Origin: Chlamydiota bacterium
Lineage (GTDB): Bacteria > Chlamydiota > Chlamydiia > Chlamydiales > JAAKFR01
Assembly (NCBI GenBank): GCA_013287335.1
Contig: JABDDZ010000015.1
Coordinates: forward strand, 1 to 35,766
DNA length: 35,766 bases
Reading direction: 5' to 3'
A program made the position numbers and the translations under genes. The notes under the pieces were generated by a model. The model worked only from the letters and a program-made list of their open reading frames with translations. It was not told where the DNA came from and did not search any database. Below, in pieces: positions 8,281 to 14,907 of this stretch (its first letter is position 1; each line of letters opens with the position of its first letter).

Positions 8281-8654
8281 AAAAGTATCAATTTCGCTTA
8301 AAAGAGCTTCTTAAATTGCGCAGACTCCAAGAACTTGCTGCCTCTGCTTTTTTTTCTCAAGCTTTGGGAAAAAAGAGATCTTTGGAAATAGAAAGAGAGA
8401 GACTACTCTTTGAAAAAGAAGCTATTATGGGCACTCTCGATCAAAAATTTGACAGAGGCCTCTATCTCTCCTATATGGAGGGTCTTGAAAGAGAGGTTTT
8501 GGTGTCCGATCAATCTCTAAAGCATTTAAAAGAGAGAGTGATGCTCTCTAGAATTCAGCTTAAAGAAAAGATTGAAAGAAGAAAAATGGTCGAAAAGATC
8601 AGAGAAAAAGAGTATAAACAATACCGTTTCAAAGTAAATAGAGATGATTCGTAA
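8277..8654 (+). CDS. fliJ: FliJ/SctO-like stalk protein (CT716-like)
   Basis: Small 125-residue, highly charged, almost entirely helical protein in the position of CT716, directly after fliI and overlapping it by 4 bp. FliJ-family proteins form an antiparallel coiled coil in the central channel of the ATPase hexamer and link it to the export gate. The start (KYQFRLKELLKLR) fits the FliJ pattern 'F-x-L-x-x-L-L-x-x-R'. No other motif is available, so identification relies on size, composition and neighbours. It overlaps the next gene by 11 bp. Confidence 0.78.
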   Translation: MKKYQFRLKELLKLRRLQELAASAFFSQALGKKRSLEIERERLLFEKEAIMGTLDQKFDRGLYLSYMEGLEREVLVSDQSLKHLKERVMLSRIQLKEKIERRKMVEKIREKEYKQYRFKVNRDDS

Positions 8655-10011
8655 ACAGGTTGTAAAGCTTCTTCTTGAATCAGGTCAAGAGCAGTTTCTA
8701 AAAAGCTATGACAAACTCTCTTATACCGAAAAAGAGATTGTTGGACGTCAGATTTTAAATCTTGATTTTGATCTGATTGCCTCTATGAAGAACTCTCTTC
8801 GCCATCCCTCAACTGAAGGTGAGGAGGTTTTCCCAGCCTCCCCAAGCGCACGTGCAGGTTCTTTAGAGTTTAAAGAAACAGGCATTCGGGCGCTTCAGGA
8901 GATGAAGTGTGGAGCTATCCTTGTTGCGGGTGGTCAAGGTTCGCGTCTCCGTTCTTCTCTTCCAAAGGGTTTTTTCAAAACAACTCTTATAAAGCAAAAA
9001 AGTCTCTTTCAGCTCTTTGCTGAAAAATGCATTGCAGCCTCTGCCCTTGCAAAGACGCAGCTTCCCATAGCGATAATGACCTCATTTGACAATCATGCTG
9101 AGACATGCATCTTTTTTGCCGAGAATCACTATTTTGGCCTGCTTCCGTCACAGCTTAGCTTTTTTATGCAGCCCTCTCTTCCGGTTCTTGATTTGGAGGG
9201 AAATCTTTTTTTAGAATCGAGCGAGAGGATTGCTTTTGCACCTAATGGCAATGGGGCTGTCTACACCTCTTTTCTCGAAGAGGGCATCTATCGCAGGTGG
9301 AAGGAACGGGGAATTGAGTGTGTGACCTTCTCTCAAATCGATAATCCCCTCTCAGATCCTTTTGATCCTGAGTTTATTGGATTTCACTTATCTCATGGAT
9401 TAGACGTTGGTATAAAATCTATAGCCAAAAAAAAGAGCGATGAAAAATTAGGTTTAATTGTAAGCCAGAAGGACGGGACTATCCGTATTATAGAATATAG
9501 CGAGATCAGCGATAGACTAAAAGCAGAGCAAAATGAGAGGGGAGAGCTTCTCTTCTCCCTTGCCAATATCAGTACTTTCTCTTTTTCCCTCTCCTTTATG
9601 GCAGAAGCTGCAAAGACGGCCCTGCCTTTACATCCTTCAAAAAAAGCCGTCAAAGTGTGGAACGGGGTAGATGCAGCAACAATTCCTGAGACGCCCAATG
9701 CATTCAAATTTGAGCAGTTTGTCTTTGATGCTTTTGCACTGACTAAAAAAATCGAAACGATTCTTTATGAGCGAGAAGAGGTTTTCTCTCCCTTGAAAAA
9801 TTTCGAGGGAGAGGCTAGCATTGAGAGTGTGAGGGAGTCTCTTTTAAGAAGCGATCAGAGAGCTTTTGAAAGGGTCACAGGCCGTCCGCTCTCCGATAAA
9901 GAGAGAAGCGAAGGCTTTGAGCTCTCTTTAGATTTCCACTACCCAACAGAAGAGCTCTGTAGCAAATGGAAAGGGAAATCTCTTCCCCCTCAAAAATATA
10001 TTTCCCCTTAA
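8644..10011 (+). CDS. UDPGP-family uridylyltransferase (UDP-GlcNAc pyrophosphorylase-like, CT715-like)
   Basis: Predicted enzyme coupling UTP to a sugar-1-phosphate. Residues 93-102 (LVAGGQGSRL) and PKGF (107-110) are the nucleotide-binding loop of the eukaryote-type UDPGP family, which covers UDP-GlcNAc/GalNAc pyrophosphorylase and UDP-glucose pyrophosphorylase. The later segments IAFAPNGNGAVY (near 197) and FSQIDNPLSDPFDPEFIG (near 229) are also typical of that family. It starts at ATG 8644, overlapping the FliJ-like gene by 11 bp. In Chlamydia the same position is CT715. It may feed UDP-sugars to wall or surface glycan synthesis; substrate choice between GlcNAc-1-P and Glc-1-P is unresolved. 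Confidence 0.87.
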   Translation: MIRKQVVKLLLESGQEQFLKSYDKLSYTEKEIVGRQILNLDFDLIASMKNSLRHPSTEGEEVFPASPSARAGSLEFKETGIRALQEMKCGAILVAGGQGSRLRSSLPKGFFKTTLIKQKSLFQLFAEKCIAASALAKTQLPIAIMTSFDNHAETCIFFAENHYFGLLPSQLSFFMQPSLPVLDLEGNLFLESSERIAFAPNGNGAVYTSFLEEGIYRRWKERGIECVTFSQIDNPLSDPFDPEFIGFHLSHGLDVGIKSIAKKKSDEKLGLIVSQKDGTIRIIEYSEISDRLKAEQNERGELLFSLANISTFSFSLSFMAEAAKTALPLHPSKKAVKVWNGVDAATIPETPNAFKFEQFVFDAFALTKKIETILYEREEVFSPLKNFEGEASIESVRESLLRSDQRAFERVTGRPLSDKERSEGFELSLDFHYPTEELCSKWKGKSLPPQKYISP

Positions 10012-10020
10012 GGAAGGTCG

Positions 10021-11025
10021 ATGAAAAAAAAGATCGGTTATCTGGGTTGCGGAGTGTGGGGTTACTGCCTCTCTTCACTTCTAGCAAATAAAGGGTATGA
10101 AGTCACCTCCTGGTCAGTGGATGAGAAGGTGATCCGTCATATTGCTAAATATAATGAACATCCCAAGTGCAAAGGGTTCCCCCCTCCCCCCTCTCTTTAT
10201 TTTACAACGGACCTTAAAGAGGCTATTACAAAGAAGGACCTTATCGTTGAAGCTGTCACTTCTGCGGGAATTAGACAGGTCTTTCAAAAAATTAAATTAA
10301 TGAATGTCCCCTCCTGTCCATTTGTTTTAACCTCCAAGGGCATTGAGCAGAATACGGGCTTACTGCTCAGCGAAGTTGTGACGGAAGTTTTAGGGATTGA
10401 GCATAAACATCAGATTGGCGTTTTAAGTGGCCCCTCTCTTGCCGAGGAGGTGTTAAGAGGACTGCCTACCACGGTTGTCTGCTCAGCTTATGATTTCAGT
10501 GTGATGGAAAAGATCCAAGAGGCTTTTTCTACAACCCACTTCCGTGTCTATCTTAATGGAGATATCAATGGTGTTGAACTTGGGGGAGCCTTTAAAAATG
10601 TCATCGCTATTGCCTGTGGGATATCTGATGGTCTGGGATTTGGAGATAATACCAAAGCGGCCATCATGACCCGCGGCCTGCATGAGATGCGGAAATTGGC
10701 AGCCACGCGTGGCTGCCTGCCTGAAACTCTCTCCGGTTTGACGGGTATGGGAGATCTCTGCGTGACCTGTCTATCGACCCTCTCGCGGAACTACCGCTTT
10801 GGACGGCTTATTGCCGAAGGCGTGGAGCCTGAGAAAGCCAAAATGAAAATTGGGATGGTTGTGGAGGGGACATACACCTGCCTCTCTGTTGTGCAGCTTG
10901 CACAGATAGCCAAGATAGAGCTTCCGATCACCCTTGCTGTCTACAAGGTCCTCTATGAGGGCCTAAGCCCTCCAGACGCTGTCAAAATGCTCCTGCAACG
11001 CGTTGCCAAGGATGAATTCCTTTAA
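10021..11025 (+). CDS. gpsA: NAD(P)+-dependent glycerol-3-phosphate dehydrogenase
   Basis: Cytoplasmic enzyme reducing dihydroxyacetone phosphate to sn-glycerol-3-phosphate for phospholipid synthesis. The 334 residues match the family. The dinucleotide motif is GCGVWG (9-14). Lys106 (TSKGIE) and Lys192 (GGAFKNVIAIACG) are the conserved active-site lysines, followed by GDNTKAA (208-214) and Arg218. A strong ribosome site, AAGGAAG, precedes ATG 10021. It is the last gene of the fliF operon, matching CT714, and its end overlaps the opposing small membrane-protein gene by 4 bp. Confidence 0.96.
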   Translation: MKKKIGYLGCGVWGYCLSSLLANKGYEVTSWSVDEKVIRHIAKYNEHPKCKGFPPPPSLYFTTDLKEAITKKDLIVEAVTSAGIRQVFQKIKLMNVPSCPFVLTSKGIEQNTGLLLSEVVTEVLGIEHKHQIGVLSGPSLAEEVLRGLPTTVVCSAYDFSVMEKIQEAFSTTHFRVYLNGDINGVELGGAFKNVIAIACGISDGLGFGDNTKAAIMTRGLHEMRKLAATRGCLPETLSGLTGMGDLCVTCLSTLSRNYRFGRLIAEGVEPEKAKMKIGMVVEGTYTCLSVVQLAQIAKIELPITLAVYKVLYEGLSPPDAVKMLLQRVAKDEFL

Positions 11026-11363
11026 TTGCTTCTGATTTCCTGGAGTTCCCGGCCTTGCAGAGCCATTGCCCTCTGACAAAGGACTCTGTAGCCTATCATA
11101 GCGAGTATCATCGGAATCGTTGAAGCAAGTATTGTGCCACAAGCAATGGTTCCGCATATAATTATCTGAGCCTCGCTTAAATTGAACGCCAGGAGGGGCA
11201 TAGCAGCACCCCCACTAGCTATAAACCCAACTATCGTTAATACGACTACCGTCACAACAAAAGCAACCAAAAGAGATGGATGATCTGCTAGCTTATTTCC
11301 AACTTGTAGAAATTTTTCTTCACAAAATTTACTTATTCCTTCAAATCCCACAATTAACCTCAT
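11022..11363 (-). CDS. Small two-helix membrane protein, candidate inclusion-membrane (Inc) type
   Basis: A 113-residue protein I do not recognise. It has a ~35-residue soluble N-terminus, then two long hydrophobic segments (about 31-52 and 64-93) separated by a short loop, and a short charged C-terminus. A closely paired hydrophobic hairpin in a small lineage-restricted protein is the known hallmark of chlamydial Inc proteins, but many ordinary membrane proteins share it. It starts at ATG 11363 without a clear Shine-Dalgarno. It lies downstream of repeat copy A and the bufferin-like operon, convergent with gpsA. Confidence 0.6.
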   Translation of the reverse strand: MRLIVGFEGISKFCEEKFLQVGNKLADHPSLLVAFVVTVVVLTIVGFIASGGAAMPLLAFNLSEAQIIICGTIACGTILASTIPMILAMIGYRVLCQRAMALQGRELQEIRSN

Positions 11364-11502
11364 TGTTTTAATTAAAATTGTAATACAAAAGTATTAATAC
11401 AGAATAAATTTTCCGATTAATTTTATATAAATTTTTTATAAAAACACAAAATGGTAGAAGACAGAACCCCCAAGAGGTGCATATATGGGCTTAACCCCCT
11501 GT

Positions 11503-11722
11503 CTCGACTTTAGGATTTTTATTTTAACCCATTAATTCAGAGTCGGGCACGCACGCGGGCACGATTAAATTTTTTCTTCAAATCCTTTCGTGGGTTTAGG
11601 GAAAGGAGAAACCGGTTTCAGAGAGAAGAGGTTGAATACAAGAAAGTTATTTTCGTGCCCGTGCCCGCGTGCGTGCCCGATCTCTATTTTTATTCTTTAG
11701 GGTAAAAAATCCTAAAGTCGAG
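11503..11722. repeat. Dispersed palindromic repeat, full copy A
   Basis: A 220-bp element filling most of the 366-bp gap between the small membrane protein and lemA. Terminal inverted repeats are CTCGACTTTAGGATTTTTA at 11503 and its near-perfect complement ending at 11722. Inner arms rich in GGGCAC begin at 11543 (TCGGGCACGCACGCGGGC) and are mirrored at 11654-11680. A further TTAACCC/GGGTTAA pair (11491-11497 and 11727-11733) extends the stem into the lemA stop codon. The core is nearly identical to copy B (29955-30184). No transposase or convincing reading frame is inside. The remaining ~130 bases of the gap (11364-11490) are AT-rich with nothing recognisable. Confidence 0.85.
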
Positions 11723-11729
11723 TCCTGGG

Positions 11730-12293
11730 TTAAAAGAGGGGGGCGAGTGTGTGGCCAAAGGGGCTTGAGAGGAAGAAGTTGGGGAAACGCTCCTGCATGG
11801 CGTTATAGACCGTTACTCCATCGTTATAGGATCTTTTGACAAAACTAATCCGGTTTTCGACTGCCTGTAGCTCAGTTTCAATTATGTGCATCTCTTGTGT
11901 GGAGGGCTGGGGAGGATAGTTTTCCAATGCAGCAATAAAATGACCTGAAGCGATCTTAAGCTCGCTCTCTGCATGAACTAACTTTTCAAAGAAGTCACGG
12001 GGGCTTTTTAAAGGTCCGAGATCCCTAATCCGGTAGAAGACTGTCTCATAGTGTTGCTGTGCCTCGATATACCTCGATGTAAGATTTTTTTCAAAGAGGA
12101 GGACAGGACTTCCAAGGGTAATCAACTCTTTTGTCAGACGATTTTTACGAGCTAACTGATGATCAATCTCATTCCAATTAGCAATCAGATCCTCTCGAAA
12201 GCTTCTTAGCCTATTATAAAGACTCATCATCCAAAGAAGAATCACAGTAAAAATCACAAGGAGAAGAGGAAGAGTAAAATCAGTCAGGCGCAT
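11730..12293 (-). CDS. LemA-family protein
   Basis: Membrane-anchored protein with one N-terminal helix (about residues 6-25 from the chosen start), then a helical, coiled-coil domain. LemA signatures are present: SLYNRLRSFREDLIANWNEID in shortened form after the membrane segment, and near the C-terminus ENRISFVKRSYNDGVTVYN followed by FPNFFLSSPFG. Biochemical function of LemA proteins is not established. The start is set at ATG 12293, which overlaps the DUF2063 stop by 14 bp; an in-frame ATG at 12320 would overlap by 41 bp. The tight coupling to DUF2063 and MNIO genes implies co-expression with the RiPP system, an association I do not know from described bufferin clusters. Confidence 0.88.
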   Translation of the reverse strand: MRLTDFTLPLLLVIFTVILLWMMSLYNRLRSFREDLIANWNEIDHQLARKNRLTKELITLGSPVLLFEKNLTSRYIEAQQHYETVFYRIRDLGPLKSPRDFFEKLVHAESELKIASGHFIAALENYPPQPSTQEMHIIETELQAVENRISFVKRSYNDGVTVYNAMQERFPNFFLSSPFGHTLAPLF

Positions 12294-13149
12294 CTGCCCC
12301 GCATAGTGTAAACCATCCAAGAGATGTCCAGCTTTGAAACCAGAGGGGCAATAGCGTCATAGCCTCTTCCAGGAGCTCTGCTTTTCTTTTAAGAGCATTA
12401 AGCGCTATAGAGAGCGTTTTTCCTTTTGCAATCTGAGAAAGAATCAGATGTTCGCTTTCCGAAATTTCTTGCCAGATGACTTGATTTGTAAAATTCCGGA
12501 ATACGACAAAAAAAGATTTTTTTTCTATAAGCTCCGGAAAAGGATGGGAATTCCAATAACTGATCTCCTCTTTTAAAAAGGCATCCCTAAAGGAGAAGAA
12601 GTCGCAAGGATAGGCGAAGAGGGATATATAGGGCTGAAGGTAGATTTTTTTTTGTAGGAGCTCTTGAATCTCAGTGGCAGAGAGGCTTGTAGGGTCTATG
12701 GGAGCTCTTTTACCACTCCAAAATGCAATCTGGGCTGACCAGTCCATTTCTGCGGCAATGCGAATGATCTCCCGGTCGTTTTCTTTGTAATTTCTTTTGA
12801 TCCACGCAGTTATTGTATCTCCGAGCCGGCAAAGAGCCCAGTGCGTTGAAGGGTGTTTAGAGAGATAGGGGATGGCGATCTTTTGATTAAAATCCTCTTT
12901 GCCAAAAAGACGGACCACTGTCGGAAAATTCTCTTGAAGAACATCGAGAAGACGCCACCAATATTGCCTATAATAAAGCTCTATCCGTTCATGAGAAAGA
13001 AGCGTTTTGCTTGGCCGGATGTAATTTTTAGCCTCTTCAAGAGCAGAGCTCGCCATTGGCAAGCAGTGATCAATGGTAAGGGGCTCCGTGATTGCGGCCG
13101 CAAACCATTTTTGGATGCGCAATAGATTTTCAGGAGCGGTATTAAACAA
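12280..13149 (-). CDS. DUF2063-family MNIO partner protein (BufC/HvfC-like)
   Basis: A 289-residue protein matching the DUF2063 'putative DNA-binding' family, whose members pair with DUF692 enzymes and are thought to recruit the precursor peptide. Visible family features are LLRIQKWFAAAI at the N-terminus, IELYYRQYWWRLLDVLQENFP in shortened form (near 56-76) with VRLFGKEDF, and the YLSKHPSTHWAL segment (near 94-105). The start is TTG at 13149, with AAGGGAG about 8 nt upstream, overlapping the MNIO stop by 8 bp; no ATG fits as well. A DNA-binding role is not supported here; the context favours RiPP maturation. Confidence 0.88.
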   Translation of the reverse strand: MFNTAPENLLRIQKWFAAAITEPLTIDHCLPMASSALEEAKNYIRPSKTLLSHERIELYYRQYWWRLLDVLQENFPTVVRLFGKEDFNQKIAIPYLSKHPSTHWALCRLGDTITAWIKRNYKENDREIIRIAAEMDWSAQIAFWSGKRAPIDPTSLSATEIQELLQKKIYLQPYISLFAYPCDFFSFRDAFLKEEISYWNSHPFPELIEKKSFFVVFRNFTNQVIWQEISESEHLILSQIAKGKTLSIALNALKRKAELLEEAMTLLPLWFQSWTSLGWFTLCGADAPD

Positions 13150-13975
13150 GCTGCAGCTCCCTTTGAAAGGTTTTGGCTTTCAAAGCCTCCTCCCAGGTCT
13201 TTTCAAAGGGAATGAAATCATCATCCCATTCCAAAAGAGTGGAGACGCCCCCCGTTTTTGGATAGACCTCGGCGTAAATTTTCCATACTTCATCCCTGAC
13301 AAAATTATTATGTGTGTCCAGGACATAATCTCCATGATCGCTATGGCCGGCAATATGAATCTGGATCACTCGATCAAAGGGGATATTGGCGATATAATCC
13401 TGAGTCTCAAATCCATGGTTGCGTGATGAGACGTAGATATTATTTACATCGAGCATCATAAAAATATCTGCTCTCTCCACAATCGTAGTGTAAAACTCCC
13501 ACTCGGGCATTTCATCATCGTTATAGGCAACATAAGAGGAGAGATTTTCAAGGGCAAAGGGAATTTCGAGAAAATCTTGCACAATGCGGGCTCTTTCTAC
13601 GACATAATCGATCACCTCTTTCGTGTAAGGGAGTGGCAGGAGGTCATGATAGTGGGCTCCTGCCAATCTTCCCCAGCAGAGATGGTCGGAGATCCAAGGG
13701 GTTTTAGTCTTTTGGGCAAGCTTTTTAAGTTTTTTAAGATAATCAAAATCTAGGGGATCTGGGCTTCCAATTGCGAGATTTACTCCATGTTGGACAACAG
13801 GATACATCTCGAGAATCCGCTCTAACATCTCTAGAGGTTTTCCGCCGGGGACCATAAAATTTTCGCTAATGATTTCAAACCAGTCAATAGAGGGCTTTAG
13901 TTCGAAGATTTCCTTGTAGTGGGCAGGCCGTAGGCCTATCCCAATTCCAAGATTTGGAAAAGAGTTTTTGCGCAT
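13142..13975 (-). CDS. MNIO-family (DUF692) multinuclear non-heme iron oxidase, BufB-like
   Basis: Predicted oxidative enzyme with a TIM-barrel holding two or three iron ions. Characterised relatives (MbnB, TglH, BufB/HvfB types) modify cysteines of ribosomal peptides. The 277 residues cover the whole family. Candidate metal ligands in family positions are His63 (VQHGV), His98 (SDHLCW), Glu143 (LENLSSY), Asp176 and Asn179 (MLDVNNIY), His207 and His211 (IHIAGH), Asp220/His222 (LDTHN) and Glu249 (LLEWDDD). It lies between a Cys-rich precursor and DUF2063, the canonical arrangement. ATG 13975 is only 4 nt after the U-tract of a strong terminator hairpin and has no Shine-Dalgarno, so expression probably depends on read-through. 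Confidence 0.94.
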   Translation of the reverse strand: MRKNSFPNLGIGIGLRPAHYKEIFELKPSIDWFEIISENFMVPGGKPLEMLERILEMYPVVQHGVNLAIGSPDPLDFDYLKKLKKLAQKTKTPWISDHLCWGRLAGAHYHDLLPLPYTKEVIDYVVERARIVQDFLEIPFALENLSSYVAYNDDEMPEWEFYTTIVERADIFMMLDVNNIYVSSRNHGFETQDYIANIPFDRVIQIHIAGHSDHGDYVLDTHNNFVRDEVWKIYAEVYPKTGGVSTLLEWDDDFIPFEKTWEEALKAKTFQRELQLV

Positions 13976-13979
13976 TTTT

Positions 13980-14012
13980 AAAAAAAATAAGGTGTATAAA
14001 AATACACCTTAT
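13980..14012 (-). terminator. Intrinsic terminator/attenuator between precursor and MNIO genes
   Basis: On the minus strand, an 11-bp perfect stem (ATAAGGTGTAT paired with its complement, 13987-13997 and 14002-14012), a 4-nt U loop and a run of seven T at 13986-13980. It begins about 30 nt after the precursor stop and ends 4 nt before the MNIO start. It should give abundant precursor-only transcripts and a minority of full-length operon transcripts. Confidence 0.85.
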
Positions 14013-14041
14013 CTTGAAAAAAGCTTGTCTTGCAAGAAGAA

Positions 14042-14806
14042 TTATGGATTAGGCACTTTTCTAGACATATTCTCGCGCTGATTTGCCTGGTTGCCATACT
14101 GGGTATCAACTGCTTTATTCACATCAGCAATGGGTCTACCCCCTTTCCCTTTGCAATCATTTTTTCCGGCGCAAGCATGGGCCTCTGTCTTGCAGCCTCC
14201 CATTCCCTTGCAGTCATTTTTTCCTTTGCAATCTTGAGCCACCATATGCATCGCCATCATTTTGTGCTGCGCATCTAAAGTCAGAAATTTCCTCTGGCCC
14301 TCAAGGGAGAGTCTTTTATAGAAATCTTGCATTTCGGGTGTAAGATCGCCGCTGACACCGCTTGTCTGCATGCGGTTTGATCCTCTCATACCTGTATTAT
14401 TTTGATTTTGCGTCCCATTCATCTGGTTTTCAAACTGGGCATTGACCGCCTTATCAGCACTTTCAATCGGACCGCCCCCTTTCCCTTTACATCCATTTTT
14501 TCCGGCGCAAGCATGTTCTGCTGTAGCGCAGGCTCCCTTTCCCTTGCAGCTATTTTTCCCGTTGCACCCTTGAGTGACCATTTCAATGACAATTAACTTG
14601 TGTTCATTATCTAATTGCATAAATTTTTTACGGGCCTCTTCAGAGGGAAGAGAGTTCATAAAGGTTTGCATATTAGTTCCAATTTTTTCGAAATTGGCGC
14701 CATTTGCTCCCGGTTTTTTATCTTTCTGGTTCTGTTGGCATCCTCCTACGAGAAGTCCTGCCGAGATTCCGATCATTGCAAGTGTGGCTAGATCTTGTTT
14801 TTTCAT
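14042..14806 (-). CDS. Duplicated Cys-rich lipoprotein, putative MNIO substrate (BufA2-like bufferin precursor)
   Basis: A 254-residue exported protein. Residues 1-22 are a lipoprotein-type signal (hydrophobic core, then VGGC with Cys23). The body contains two homologous modules, roughly 51-126 and 163-238. Each has a helical start (EEARKKFMQLDNEHK; EGQRKFLTLDAQHK) and a five-cysteine cassette of the form C-x-GKN-x-CKG-x-G-x-C...HACAGKN-x-CKGKGG. Cysteines 81, 87, 93, 100, 106 and 193, 199, 205, 212, 218 have identical spacing. Gln/Asn-rich linkers join the modules. Such cassettes next to DUF692 and DUF2063 genes mark bufferin-type metal-binding RiPPs; a lipid anchor and tandem duplication appear unusual. 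GGGAG lies upstream of ATG 14806. The modification and metal (copper is a guess) are inference. Confidence 0.88.
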   Translation of the reverse strand: MKKQDLATLAMIGISAGLLVGGCQQNQKDKKPGANGANFEKIGTNMQTFMNSLPSEEARKKFMQLDNEHKLIVIEMVTQGCNGKNSCKGKGACATAEHACAGKNGCKGKGGGPIESADKAVNAQFENQMNGTQNQNNTGMRGSNRMQTSGVSGDLTPEMQDFYKRLSLEGQRKFLTLDAQHKMMAMHMVAQDCKGKNDCKGMGGCKTEAHACAGKNDCKGKGGRPIADVNKAVDTQYGNQANQRENMSRKVPNP

Positions 14807-14844
14807 AATATTGCTCCCAATTTTGAGTTGTTCCTAAAGATGGG

Positions 14845-14873
14845 ATATTAAAAATTTATTTAATTATCGACAA
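14845..14873 (-). promoter_or_regulatory. Putative sigma-70-type promoter of the bufferin-like operon
   Basis: On the minus strand TTGTCG (14873-14868), an exact 17-nt spacer, and TAATAT (14850-14845). This predicts a transcript start near 14838 and a leader of about 32 nt to the precursor ATG. No metal-regulator operator could be recognised around it. Confidence 0.6.
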
Positions 14874-14907
14874 GAGGTAGGAAGAAAAAAGAAAAGAAAA
14901 ATGATTT

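Noticed and set aside
11543-11680. GGGCAC-rich direct and inverted units considered as a CRISPR or tandem array
   Set aside because: There are no spacers of regular length; the units are the two arms of one palindrome, and no cas gene is in the window.
11503-11722. Repeat copy A considered as an insertion sequence or MITE with target duplication
   Set aside because: Inverted ends are present but no clear direct target duplication is seen beside copies A or B and no transposase is in the window; left as a palindromic repeat of unknown mobility.
14030-14837. Several plus-strand reading frames opposite the Cys-rich precursor
   Set aside because: They are antisense shadows of the repeated precursor gene, lack ribosome sites and resemble no family; the minus-strand gene has promoter, ribosome site, signal peptide and terminator.
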